This document shows, one piece after another, positions 8,677 to 18,698 of a stretch of 64,000 nucleotides of DNA. How positions within the stretch are numbered: the stretch's first letter is position 1; every line of letters begins with the position of its first letter. Source of the DNA: an uncultured Alphaproteobacteria bacterium (GTDB lineage Bacteria > Pseudomonadota > Alphaproteobacteria > Thalassobaculales > Thalassobaculaceae); contig CACOPQ010000002.1 in assembly GCA_902629125.1 (NCBI GenBank), positions 1 through 64,000 on the forward strand. The letters run 5' to 3'. The position numbers and the translations under genes were made by a program. The notes beneath the pieces were generated by a model that worked only from the letters and a program-made list of their open reading frames with translations, was not told where the DNA came from and ran no database searches.

Positions 8677-9795
8677 ATGCAGAATGTACTTACGCATCCT
8701 AAAAGGAAAACCAAAGTTGTTTTTGTACAACTTGGTTCTCCGGAAAACCCAACTCCCAAAGCTGTGCGAAAATACCTTCGTGCTTTTCTGGGGGATCCAC
8801 GAGTAGTTGATATTAACCCCTGGCTTTGGAAGATAATTCTTAACTGTTTTGTATTACCTTTGCGGCCGAGAAAGTCGGCACAACTGTATAAGAGAATTTG
8901 GGATGGTAAAAGCTTTCCACTGATTACCAATACTGCTGAGTTCACGAAAAGTGTGAGATCAGAACTAGCTACAATAGACCCTAAAGGTTATGTCGAGGTC
9001 GATCATGCCTTTTTATTGTCACCTCCCTTTGTCAACGAAGTGTATGACAGCTGGGAAGAAGATTTGAAAAATGGAACCGGAGCAACAAAGTTATTGGTTA
9101 TACCCATGTTCCCTCAATATTCCGAAAGTACAATAGCATCTGGCATAGATGCGCTTTCAAAAGAACTTGCGCAGCGCGTCAAAATTCCAACTTTTGAGGT
9201 AATTACAAATTTTCACCGAACACATGCATTTATAGATAATTCCGTCAGTAGGGTTGATGCTAAAATAAAGGAATTGCTTGACCAGGGTATACGATTAGAT
9301 AGTTTGGTTATATCCTTTCACGGAATGCAGAAACGACGCGTGGTTGAAAAAGGCGACGATTACTACCGTCACTGCTATGAGACATTTCGTCTGATTACCT
9401 CAAAATTGAAGCATCTTCGGCCTGAACAGGCGATAATGAGTTTTCAAAGTAGATTTGGCTCAGAAGAGTGGATTACACCGTATACAGACGATGTTGTTGA
9501 AGATTTGATAAACAAGGGGAAAAAAGAAATTGCTGTTTACTCTCCAAGCTTCGTTGCGGATTGCTTAGAAACAACAGATGAACTTGGTCATGAACTTGTA
9601 AATGAGGCTAGGGAATGGGGAGGTAATATTTATCCAATTGAGTGTTTGAATACCGACAAACAGTGGTGCAAAGATTTTGCTAAATATACATTTGTTCAGG
9701 CGGAGGGGTCGGCGCAGGACAAAGAAGACATTGAATACCAACTGTCTTCGAGTGACTATGCTGAAATACCTAGGCTGCGTATGAATGTGAAGTAA
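8677..9795 (+). CDS. hemH: ferrochelatase
   Basis: VVFVQLGSPENPTPKAVRKYLRAFLGDPRVVDI, LLVIPMFPQYSESTIAS, LVISFHGMQKRRV, MSFQSRFGSEEWITPYTDD, YSPSFVADCLETTDELG. Confidence 0.95.
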   Translation: MQNVLTHPKRKTKVVFVQLGSPENPTPKAVRKYLRAFLGDPRVVDINPWLWKIILNCFVLPLRPRKSAQLYKRIWDGKSFPLITNTAEFTKSVRSELATIDPKGYVEVDHAFLLSPPFVNEVYDSWEEDLKNGTGATKLLVIPMFPQYSESTIASGIDALSKELAQRVKIPTFEVITNFHRTHAFIDNSVSRVDAKIKELLDQGIRLDSLVISFHGMQKRRVVEKGDDYYRHCYETFRLITSKLKHLRPEQAIMSFQSRFGSEEWITPYTDDVVEDLINKGKKEIAVYSPSFVADCLETTDELGHELVNEAREWGGNIYPIECLNTDKQWCKDFAKYTFVQAEGSAQDKEDIEYQLSSSDYAEIPRLRMNVK

Positions 9796-9832
9796 TTATG
9801 TTGAACAGGCCTTTCCTATTTAGATAAATTTT

Positions 9833-10165
9833 TTAAAATGCATCGCGTGTTAAGCCTTGATCTAATAACCAATCACCGAACTTACCTGCATCTGATGTGC
9901 TATATTCACTTATCGGCCTACCACCTAATTCCTTGATGACACATTCCTTTGCTCGATTAGCACCTCTGATTAGCACCTCTATAGAATGTTTTACTTCTGC
10001 CGTGTCCTTTGAGTTCAAAGTAAAACTCTACAGCTCAGATAGAGTAGGGACGTTATCTACTCGATCTGTCCAATCAGGTATTACCGAGAGTTTAGGGATA
10101 TCCAGCTTCTGTAATCTGACACCAAGCCAGTAGTCGTCTAAGCGCTTAGAATCATAGATGACAAT
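9833..10165 (-). pseudogene. N-terminal/core-binding fragment of a DUF6538-type tyrosine recombinase
   Basis: Reverse strand ...LDDYWLGVRLQKL...VPTLSEL*SFTLNSKDTAEVKHSIEVLIRGANRAKECVIKELGGRPISEYSTSDAGKFGDWLLDQGLTRDAF*; core-binding domain pattern with an in-frame stop and abrupt truncation. Confidence 0.7.
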
Positions 10166-10262
10166 CTTAATTGGTTAATGTGCTTAACTTAAACTTTGCT
10201 TGTATAATTTGGATAATTAGCTTATCCACCGATCAAAGCACGGGTATAATCATGATGACTGA

Positions 10263-11027
10263 ATGTCTAGCCCAGTGTTAAGGGAGTTGAGAATGAAAGA
10301 GGTACGCGATAAATATATTGACCTACTAATGAGAACGATTCTTTGTTCAATGTATCCGGACCCAGCCCTGGCTTACGGTTCAGATGATAACAATCATCGA
10401 AAGGAAGGGAGAGATTGGCCAGGTATAGCTCACTCAATGATAGGAGAATATAGAGCAAAAAATATTGTCGATTTATGTAAACGAGTAATCGAAGAAGAGG
10501 TTCCTGGGCATTTTCTTGAAGCTGGAGTTTGGCGCGGAGGCACTTGCATCCTTATGCGGGGAATATTAGAAGCCTACCAAATAAATGACAGAAAAGTTTT
10601 TTGTGCAGATTCATTCGAGGGCCTACCTGTTCCTGATGAGAATAAATACCCGCGGGATGCAGGTGATATCCTTCACACATTTGAGCAATTGGCAGTGCCA
10701 TTAGAGACCGTTCAGGAAAATTTTAGACAATATGATCTTTTTGACGAACAGACAGTATTTTTGAAGGGCTGGTTCAAAGATACGATGCCAACAATTTCAG
10801 ACGAAACTTTTTCCATAATAAGGCTTGATGGAGATATGTATGGATCCACGATGGATATTCTAAACAATATTTATGACAGTGTTTCAAAGGGCGGCTTTAT
10901 TGTTGTAGATGACTATGCACTCCCAACTTGCAAGGCTGCAGTTGAAGATTTTCGCGAACAGCGGAATATCTGCGACAAAATTTATGAGATCGATTGGACA
11001 GGAATTTGGTGGCAGAAAACTCAATAA
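10263..11027 (+). CDS. TylF/MycF-family O-methyltransferase
   Basis: RDKYIDLLMRTILCSMYPDP, GHFLEAGVWRGGTCILMRG, VFCADSFEGLPVPD, IIRLDGDMYGSTMDIL, GGFIVVDDY. Confidence 0.92.
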   Translation: MSSPVLRELRMKEVRDKYIDLLMRTILCSMYPDPALAYGSDDNNHRKEGRDWPGIAHSMIGEYRAKNIVDLCKRVIEEEVPGHFLEAGVWRGGTCILMRGILEAYQINDRKVFCADSFEGLPVPDENKYPRDAGDILHTFEQLAVPLETVQENFRQYDLFDEQTVFLKGWFKDTMPTISDETFSIIRLDGDMYGSTMDILNNIYDSVSKGGFIVVDDYALPTCKAAVEDFREQRNICDKIYEIDWTGIWWQKTQ

Positions 11028-11030
11028 TTA

Positions 11031-11774
11031 TTGATAGGGTTGTTCAACTGCCAACCCAGACGCGATTATTTGAAATATTACCGCGGTACAATTATCAAAA
11101 GAAGGCTTAATTTACGAGAGGACGTGCACTTGAACCTTTGGCAAGATTTCAAAACAAATGACAAGAAATTAATCCATAAATGGATGCACTACTTCCCAAT
11201 ATATGAACGGCATTTATCGTGCTTTAGAAACAAAACGACCACAATGGTAGAGATTGGCGTTTCCAAAGGTGGTTCATTGCAAATGTGGCAGAGATTTTTA
11301 GGCCCCATGGCGACTTTAGTTGGGATAGACATTGATGCCTCCTGCGCAGAACATGAGGACGATAACATTTTTGTCCGCATTGGGGACCAAAGTGATAAAT
11401 CTTTTCTTCAGTCAGTTTTTCAGGAATTTGGGACGCCTGATATAATAATAGACGATGGAAGTCATATAATGTCACATATTGGCGCTACGTTTGAGTATTT
11501 TTATCCCAGATTATCGAAAAATGGAATTTACATTGTTGAAGATTTGCACACGGCGTATTGGGAGGAATTTGAAGGAGGAGTTGAAAACCCAGAAACGTTT
11601 ATAAATAAAAGCAAAAGCTTCGTTGATAAATTGAACGCTGATCATGCTAGAGGAGTAATTGAACCTGATTTCATATCCAAAAATACTTTTGGTATCTCTT
11701 TCTATGATAGTGTCGTAGTTCTCGAAAGAGGGTCAATACCGCTTAAAAAAGCTCCTATGACTGGTCATAATTAG
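11031..11774 (+). CDS. class I SAM-dependent methyltransferase
   Basis: MVEIGVSKGGSLQMWQRFLGPMATLVGIDID, PDIIIDDGSHIMSHIGATFEYFYPRLSKNGIYIVEDLHTAY; TTG start, true start uncertain. Confidence 0.85.
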   Translation: MIGLFNCQPRRDYLKYYRGTIIKRRLNLREDVHLNLWQDFKTNDKKLIHKWMHYFPIYERHLSCFRNKTTTMVEIGVSKGGSLQMWQRFLGPMATLVGIDIDASCAEHEDDNIFVRIGDQSDKSFLQSVFQEFGTPDIIIDDGSHIMSHIGATFEYFYPRLSKNGIYIVEDLHTAYWEEFEGGVENPETFINKSKSFVDKLNADHARGVIEPDFISKNTFGISFYDSVVVLERGSIPLKKAPMTGHN

Positions 11775-12065
11775 AAAGCTTCAACTAAATCAATCACTCT
11801 ACAGCCGAGTAGAAAATGCAATTTTAAAAATCTAGTAATATTTCCTTATTTGTTTTTCGTTACCAGAAAAACTGATCCAAAAATTTATGACTGGTATCTA
11901 AGAAGGGTCTATCAACCATTGATGGATATGGAAAAAGCGGAACTTGATGCCGCAAAAATCAGGCAGGTGAGGAAGATGGACTTATTTATTCACAACCGCT
12001 TCATTATTGTGTGGGTTGGAAATAGATCTTTTCTGAACGCCATTAAAAATGAGGAGTAATCAAAG

Positions 12066-12488
12066 ATGTCTTTGTTTACATTTGATCACATACATCTGCT
12101 TAGCAGTAATCCCCAAGAAGCTGCCGATTGGTATTGCGAGATGTTGGGAGGAACAATTGAAAAAAATGAAGTTATTAGGGATGCACCATCGATTAATGTT
12201 CGACTCGGAAGCCTCCAGCTTATCATTAGAGGCGAAAGGGCTGGCGAGTCCCCTAGTGTACCCAATGGGATAAAACACTTTGACAAGTTTTCGAGTCATA
12301 ACGAGTGGGGAATGGACCACTTTGCTTTTATTTATAATGGTGATTTGAAAATTTATTGCGAGGAACTGCGGAATAAAGGAGTTTCTTTTAATGTTGAACC
12401 TTGGGAATTCTTGCCCGGGATCTCAATTTGTTATGTGGCAGCCCCTGATGGCGTCAGCATCGAACTAATTCAAGCCTATGAAAGTTAA
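12066..12488 (+). CDS. VOC (glyoxalase/bleomycin resistance) family protein
   Basis: FDHIHLLSSNPQEAADWYCEMLGG, WGMDHFAFIY, YVAAPDGVSIELIQ. Confidence 0.9.
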   Translation: MSLFTFDHIHLLSSNPQEAADWYCEMLGGTIEKNEVIRDAPSINVRLGSLQLIIRGERAGESPSVPNGIKHFDKFSSHNEWGMDHFAFIYNGDLKIYCEELRNKGVSFNVEPWEFLPGISICYVAAPDGVSIELIQAYES

Positions 12489-12528
12489 TTAACTAGTTTG
12501 ATACGAAGATTGATTGGTTTAGAGAACA

Positions 12529-13332
12529 ATGTTTGAAATTACAGAGAAAGAAGCGACAGGAGAAGTTGCTGAGATTTATCAGGATATTCGTGAGACTATG
12601 AATATGCCTTTCCCGCAGACGATATGGAGGAACTTAGCCACCAAAGAGGGCGCACTCCAATGGGTTTGGTATTCATTGAAACCGATTTATCAATCTGGGG
12701 CAGTTGCACATTATGCATCGGAGCTTCGGGGTTCGTTGGATATTCCAAGTGTTTCGACGATTCCTGATTCGGCATTTAATGTATTGGGAATTAGTGACCA
12801 GGATAGGCAGCATATCAGCGAGTTTCTGGACAGTTTGAACTTTGGAAACTCACAAAATATTATAGGATTAAGCGCTCTATATTCAGACCCTTCGGGTGAA
12901 GTAACAACCAAAACATTCAAAAATCCTGTGAAACGAAAATATTCGGATCTACCATCTTTAATCGACCCCGATACACTTGGCAAAAATGAAAAGGCGTTAT
13001 TCGATTTAATAAATCAAATTGGACAAGATGTATCAGTTGGATTTCCTCCCGCTTGGAGCCGAGGATTGGCTCGATGGCCTAAGCTTCTACCTATTATTTG
13101 GAATACGCTCTCTATGATAGAAGCGGATGGAAGATTAGAACAATTAAAGCAAAAAACTAAAGATGAAGCTTTTCAAAACTCTTCTATACTTGCCTCATGG
13201 ATAAATAAGATCCCCCCTCCAAAAATAGGTAATCAAGTTTTAGAGCAGTTAAAAAAATTAACTCAGGGGGGGATCCCGAGAGCGCTCCCTGTTGGATTGC
13301 TACTGCATAAAATGTTTGATGCCAGAAATTAA
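12529..13332 (+). CDS. DehI-like (halocarboxylic acid dehydrogenase family) protein
   Basis: GEVAEIYQDIRETMNMPFPQTIWRNLATKEGALQWVWYSLKPIYQSG resembles the DehI-family N-terminus. Confidence 0.7.
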   Translation: MFEITEKEATGEVAEIYQDIRETMNMPFPQTIWRNLATKEGALQWVWYSLKPIYQSGAVAHYASELRGSLDIPSVSTIPDSAFNVLGISDQDRQHISEFLDSLNFGNSQNIIGLSALYSDPSGEVTTKTFKNPVKRKYSDLPSLIDPDTLGKNEKALFDLINQIGQDVSVGFPPAWSRGLARWPKLLPIIWNTLSMIEADGRLEQLKQKTKDEAFQNSSILASWINKIPPPKIGNQVLEQLKKLTQGGIPRALPVGLLLHKMFDARN

Positions 13333-13466
13333 CTTATATTAAAATTCATCCAATAGAATGAGCGAATATCGATCTAATAACATTTTCAGCGATCTGAATC
13401 TGGATACACTTGCGGCTATCTGAGAGAGTTCTGGGTATATATCCTATTTTCTGTAGAGGGTAACTA

Positions 13467-14216
13467 ATGGAAATTAATGATAAAGTAGCTTTTATTACTG
13501 GTGGTTCGGGTGGTCTTGGTTCAGTAATCGCACTTCGCTTGGCTGCAAGCGGAGCAAACATAGCGATAAGCTATGGCCAGAATTTGGCTGCGGCAAAAGA
13601 GATCGAAACGCAAATAATTGCTATGGGTCGTAAGTGCTGTACCTTAGAAATGAACCAGAGAGATCCTCAATCGGTAGTTAATTCAGTAAATCATATCGTA
13701 TCCGAATTAGGCGCGGTTGATATTCTAGTCAATAACGCCGCGTGGAATGCGGCAGTACCGTTTAAAGATTTAGACGCTCTCACTCCCGAGCTCTGGGACC
13801 GAATGCATGAGACTAACCTCCGAGGACCATTTTTGGTTACACGCGCTTGTGCGCCCCATTTGCGAAAGAATAAAATGGGACGCGTTATTAATATCTCTGC
13901 CTTTATTGGTCTAAGTGCCGAAGGAAGCAGCATTGCACATGCTACAGCTAAGGCTGGGTTGATACATCTTAATCGGTGTTTAGCAAGTGCTCTAGCTCCA
14001 GATGTTACGGTTAATAGCATTGCTCCAGGTTTAATGGAGGGCACAGTAATGTTTGAAAAGATAAGTGCTGAAGCTGTCGAGGCTGGGCGGCAACGCGCAA
14101 AACTAAATCGTCATACGAGTCTGGAGGATGTTGCTGATCAAGTACTAACGTTTTGCCGCGCAGAGAGCGTCACTGGTCAAGTTCTAGTTATCGATGGAGG
14201 TATTGTTTTTCATTAA
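13467..14216 (+). CDS. SDR family oxidoreductase
   Basis: AFITGGSGGLGSVIALRLA, DILVNNAAWN, RVINISAFIGL, HATAKAGLIHL, VLVIDGG. Confidence 0.95.
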   Translation: MEINDKVAFITGGSGGLGSVIALRLAASGANIAISYGQNLAAAKEIETQIIAMGRKCCTLEMNQRDPQSVVNSVNHIVSELGAVDILVNNAAWNAAVPFKDLDALTPELWDRMHETNLRGPFLVTRACAPHLRKNKMGRVINISAFIGLSAEGSSIAHATAKAGLIHLNRCLASALAPDVTVNSIAPGLMEGTVMFEKISAEAVEAGRQRAKLNRHTSLEDVADQVLTFCRAESVTGQVLVIDGGIVFH

Positions 14217-14265
14217 GTCGAGCGGTATGAAGAGCAAACGTTCTCAATAAAAAGATCTATAGAAT

Positions 14266-16062
14266 TTATTTTTGCGACAGCGTACTTAAAAATACTTTGA
14301 GCCCGTTGACTAGTCGTTCATTACTTTGTTGTTCTGAAAATACTATGTTTCTGCCATCTAGAACACTTTCAATAAAAGTAGGTGATGTGGTTCTGAGATG
14401 ATGAAAATGTTGTTCAGCTAATTCATAATTATTTATTTCTGACGCGTATGCGATCATAAGTGCACGTCGTATCGGTGCATTTTGAACAGCTTGAATAGCT
14501 TTTTCAGCCCAATCCAAAAACTTGTCATTATCTCTATCTACAAACGCACACATAGCCATTGTTAGATAAAAAAACCTACCTAAGTAGGGATCCTTTGGGC
14601 TTAACTTGTAAGCGCTCATTGCACAATCTTTTGCATCTTCCGACCGTGCTAGTGAAGCAAGTGCGTATGAAAGACCAAACGCCGTTTCGCTATCATTCGG
14701 GTTTAACTCTCGTGCTTTTTCTAGATCAGATAAGGCCGCCCGAAAATCACCCTGCCTAGTCCTCGTTAACCCTCTTACTCGATAACCGGTTACTGAATTT
14801 TGAATATTTCCCAGTAATTGCGTTGCTAATTCCAGAGCTTTTTGTGAAGCTCTTTCGGGAGCTTCGCCCCAACCAAACAAGCTTTTTACGAAAAGACAAG
14901 CACCAGCGTTATTATATGCGGCTTCACATTTTGGGTTAATATTTATGGCCGTTAAACACAAATTCAGAGCCAGGTCCACCTGCTCTGGTTTATTTGTTTG
15001 AAGCGCTTCAGAGATTAAGGCTGACGCTCTCCATGCTTTATCGTAGGACTCATCAAATATCCTTTGAGTATTTGTCCCTCTTGCCGATTGTTTGGAAATT
15101 ATTTCCGGCACCAAGCTCATAACCACTTGTCGAGTCACTTGCTCTTGAAGATCAAAAACATCCTCCAAAAGCCCATCATACCGCTCCGCCCATAGATGAG
15201 AATCATCATTTCCATCTATTAATTGTGCGCTGATCCGTACTTTTTGTCCTGCTTTTCTTACGCTACCTTCCAATACATATTGAACCTGTAATTCCTTAGC
15301 TGCTGTTTTCGTGTCCACAGCTACGTTTTTGAACGTAAAGGCTGAATTCCGCGAAATTACAAAGACACTATCAAATCGAGAAAGCTCTGTAATAACGTCT
15401 TCGGTAATGCCGTCACAAAAGTACTCTTGCTCGGGATCATTTGACATATTTACAAATGGTAAAACAGCGATTGAGGGTTTCATTAGCGTTGTGTTTAATT
15501 TTTGTATTTTTATTTGCTGTGTTTTGTTCACCTGTTCTATACCAGGTGGCCACATAAAAATTTCTACATCATCCTGTATATTTTTTAATTGATGGAAGCC
15601 TGTTGATACAAATTCTTCTGTTAGTTTTCCCTGAATTTCCTGGTTAACTTTTACGGGTATAGCTATTGCACTTGGGTTACAAATCGATTGAATCCTTACT
15701 GCCAAATTCACACCATCACCATAAATATCCTCATCGTCTATTATAACATCACCCGAATTGACACCGATCCGTAACTCTAATGCAACATTATCAGGGTAAG
15801 AAAGAGCGGTACGTTGCAAGGAGTTCTGAATATCAATTGCTGCTTTTAATGCGCCAACAACGCTTGGAAAATCTACAAGATAACCGTCACCCATTTTCTT
15901 AAAAATTTTCCCACTATGCTCTTTAACTATGGGCGTTAATATTTCCGTCTCAAGGCGTTTTACCAGGCCTAGAGTTCCCTCTTCATCTTGAGACATATAT
16001 TTCGAGAACGAAACAACATCTGCGGCTAAAATTGCTGTAAGTTTTCGCTCGAGATCAACCAT
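14266..16062 (-). CDS. class III adenylate/guanylate cyclase domain + TolB/FlgO-like domain + TPR protein
   Basis: AILAADVVSFSKYMSQDEEGT, KKMGDGYLVDFPS, DIYGDGVNLAVRIQ; PSIAVLPFVNMSNDPEQEYFCDGITEDVITELSR; C-terminal TPR-like helices. Confidence 0.92.
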   Translation of the reverse strand: MVDLERKLTAILAADVVSFSKYMSQDEEGTLGLVKRLETEILTPIVKEHSGKIFKKMGDGYLVDFPSVVGALKAAIDIQNSLQRTALSYPDNVALELRIGVNSGDVIIDDEDIYGDGVNLAVRIQSICNPSAIAIPVKVNQEIQGKLTEEFVSTGFHQLKNIQDDVEIFMWPPGIEQVNKTQQIKIQKLNTTLMKPSIAVLPFVNMSNDPEQEYFCDGITEDVITELSRFDSVFVISRNSAFTFKNVAVDTKTAAKELQVQYVLEGSVRKAGQKVRISAQLIDGNDDSHLWAERYDGLLEDVFDLQEQVTRQVVMSLVPEIISKQSARGTNTQRIFDESYDKAWRASALISEALQTNKPEQVDLALNLCLTAININPKCEAAYNNAGACLFVKSLFGWGEAPERASQKALELATQLLGNIQNSVTGYRVRGLTRTRQGDFRAALSDLEKARELNPNDSETAFGLSYALASLARSEDAKDCAMSAYKLSPKDPYLGRFFYLTMAMCAFVDRDNDKFLDWAEKAIQAVQNAPIRRALMIAYASEINNYELAEQHFHHLRTTSPTFIESVLDGRNIVFSEQQSNERLVNGLKVFLSTLSQK

Positions 16063-16164
16063 TTTATCTTTAGAAAATACCAGTGCCTAAACTTAAACAT
16101 CAAAATACTAAGGAGATTTATTGATAATGTTACAGCTAAAAAATAATACCATCAACATCACTGG

Positions 16165-16672
16165 TAAACGTATTAAAGATATGGGGTTGGCCGAGCTTGA
16201 GAGAAGTGAAGCCTGGATGATTAAAGTCTGATATTGTTCTCGATACAGAGACCCCTAACCTCAATTTGATCCGTCACCCTTGGCGTAGACTTAAGACGAG
16301 TGGAAATGAGAGAAAGGTACCTTTAGTTGGTACATCACTATGGTCAGCTAAACATATCAAACAATTTGATCCAACCACGCTATTTGCATTCCCAAGATAT
16401 AATGATGGGGAACTTGCAAATGTCAACTCAGCAAGTGCAGCCCTTTAATAAATGGTTGACGCCAATGGTCAGTGAAGGATGTGTTGTAGATTCATTCAGA
16501 CATTCCATGAGAGATCGATTAAGAGCCGTTGAATGTCCCAAAGAAATAATTGATCAGATTGGTGGATGAGCTTCACGTGATGTTGGCGAGAGTTATGGTG
16601 AGTGATTTCCGTTAGATAAAGTGAGTGAATGGGTACATAAAATCAGTCTTTGTTCATATGTGAGCAGCTGAT
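16165..16672 (+). pseudogene. C-terminal catalytic fragment of a tyrosine recombinase (degenerate)
   Basis: SDIVLDTETPNLNLIRHPWRRLKTSGNERKVPLVGTSLW...NVNSASAAL, frameshift, NKWLTPMVSEGCVVDSFRHSMRDRLRAVECPKEIIDQIGG*ASRDVGESYGE*FPLDKVSEWVHKI; HxxR and YG motifs retained, one frameshift and two nonsense codons. Confidence 0.85.
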
Positions 16673-16788
16673 TTAACTCGGATCAAGAATGCTTAGATCT
16701 TGCCCATCAATTTATCTTTAAACATAATAACTATTTATTATGCTATGAACCCAAATCATATCTAACCGTTTTTTTTAGGCTTAATAAT

Positions 16789-18585
16789 ATGACAGACCTC
16801 CAACGACACCGACGCCTTTCAGCCATAGTAATGGCAGATGTAGTTGGATATTCACTTTTGATGAATGAGGATGAAATAGCCACCTTAGAGGTAATAAAGG
16901 AAATTCAGACTGACTTAATTAATCCACTTGTGAACCAACATGGTGGTCGTATTGTTAAAACTATGGGCGATGGTTTTTTAATAGAATTCGCGTCAGTGGT
17001 AGAAGCAACACAATGCTCCATTGAAATTCAAAAATCTGTCTTACTATTGAACAGTGAAGATAAAAGCAAAAAAAATATTAATTTAAGGTTTGGTATACAT
17101 TTAGGCGATATTATAGAAACAGAAAACGATATTTATGGGGATGGCGTGAACATTGCTGCAAGGCTAGAGAGTCATTCCACACCAGGAGGTATCTGCATCA
17201 GCTCAGCTGTTCATGATCAAATTAATGGAAAGATAGATTATTTATTTCAAGAGTTTGGTAATTTAAATCTTAAAAATATAAAACATCCTATTAAAGCATA
17301 TACACTTGATTCAGATGCAATCGAGGCAAAGTTGAACGATATCGAACAAAGTTATGGCTTGTTCAATCCAAAGAGTATTGACGTGAGTGCAGCGGAGAGA
17401 CCTTCCATTATTATAATGCCATTTAAAAATCTGAGTGGTGATGATAGTGAGGGGATAGCAGACGGTATACGACTAACCTTGCATTCTACCCTAATTAAAC
17501 TTCCTGGATTATTCTTAATACATACAGGAACAGTAGAAAAATATAGAGGTCAAGCACCATCTTCTGAAGAGGTACGAAAGGAAATTAATACAAAGTATAT
17601 AATTAATGGAAGCATTCAGAAAATAGGAAATCAGATCAGAATCACAATTGAAGTAACAGATACCGACCAAGACCAAATAATATTAAGTGAGCGTTATGAC
17701 CGAATTATCCACGACATATTTTCTCTTCAGGATGAGATAGCTTTTGAGATAACGAAAACTTTAGGAGTTGAGTTCTTCGGTTTAGATAATAGTTCCGATC
17801 AAACTTCAACAAAAATTTCAGCTCCTGAAGCACAAGAAAACTTCCTTGTTGGTCTAAGTCATTTTTATAAGGGCACTCAACAAGATAATAGTATGGCACG
17901 GTCATTGTTTCAAAAAGTATTAGACATAGAACCAGAGGTGGGACGTGTTTATGGCCTTATAGGTCTAACTTATTGGCGTGATGGGAAACTGGGTTGGTCT
18001 GAAGATAAAGAAAAACAATTTGAAAAAGTAAGAGAATATGCTGAGTTGGCAGTGAAGAATAATGATCCAGATGGTATCGGAAACATACTCATGGGTAATT
18101 TATACTTACATAACAAAGAACATAAAGAGGCTCTTGAAGCATCAAAAATTGCTATGGATAAGCGACCAAGTTGCCCACTGGCCAACGCTTTATCGGCTGA
18201 GATACATCAATTTATAGGGAAACCAGAAGAAGCAGTCACTTATCTAAAACATTCAATTTCTCTCGCGAAATCATTCCCACCTTGGATGCTAAATATACTC
18301 GCATCATCTCTGCGGGATAAGGGTGATATAAACACGTCAATCGACGCTGCAAATGAAGCAGTTCGGCTTAATTATGGCTCGAATAAAATTGATGCGCTAG
18401 TGACCCTATGTTGCAACTATACTGGCCTCAATATGATGTCATCTGCGAAAAGCGTAGCTGAAACTATCTCTTCAATAGATATTCGTTTCTCTGTTACGGA
18501 TTATATTGGGAACCTACCATATACAGATAAGGATACGTTGAAAAACATCCGAAACGCCCTGCTGACGGCAGGATTAACGGAATAA
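16789..18585 (+). CDS. class III adenylate/guanylate cyclase domain + TolB/FlgO-like domain + TPR protein
   Basis: AIVMADVVGYSLLMNEDE, VKTMGDGFLIEF, DIYGDGVNIAARLE; PSIIIMPFKNLSGDDSEGIADGI; TPR-like C-terminus. Confidence 0.92.
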   Translation: MTDLQRHRRLSAIVMADVVGYSLLMNEDEIATLEVIKEIQTDLINPLVNQHGGRIVKTMGDGFLIEFASVVEATQCSIEIQKSVLLLNSEDKSKKNINLRFGIHLGDIIETENDIYGDGVNIAARLESHSTPGGICISSAVHDQINGKIDYLFQEFGNLNLKNIKHPIKAYTLDSDAIEAKLNDIEQSYGLFNPKSIDVSAAERPSIIIMPFKNLSGDDSEGIADGIRLTLHSTLIKLPGLFLIHTGTVEKYRGQAPSSEEVRKEINTKYIINGSIQKIGNQIRITIEVTDTDQDQIILSERYDRIIHDIFSLQDEIAFEITKTLGVEFFGLDNSSDQTSTKISAPEAQENFLVGLSHFYKGTQQDNSMARSLFQKVLDIEPEVGRVYGLIGLTYWRDGKLGWSEDKEKQFEKVREYAELAVKNNDPDGIGNILMGNLYLHNKEHKEALEASKIAMDKRPSCPLANALSAEIHQFIGKPEEAVTYLKHSISLAKSFPPWMLNILASSLRDKGDINTSIDAANEAVRLNYGSNKIDALVTLCCNYTGLNMMSSAKSVAETISSIDIRFSVTDYIGNLPYTDKDTLKNIRNALLTAGLTE

Positions 18586-18698
18586 AGAAATTTAGAATGG
18601 TGAGGGGTTTAACCTAAGCACCTTAAGTATTGGGTTATCTAAGGGGGACTAAATTGATACCCAGGAAGCTAAAGCTATTTTTTAGAAAAAAATTTCAG

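Noticed and set aside
9833-10018. 61-aa ORF as a stand-alone gene
   Set aside because: It is better explained as part of a truncated integrase, with homologous reading continuing upstream past an in-frame stop.
11850-12059. 69-aa ORF between the second methyltransferase and the VOC gene as a confident gene
   Set aside because: Plausible spacing for a cassette gene, but no recognisable family and weak start evidence; may be a gene remnant.
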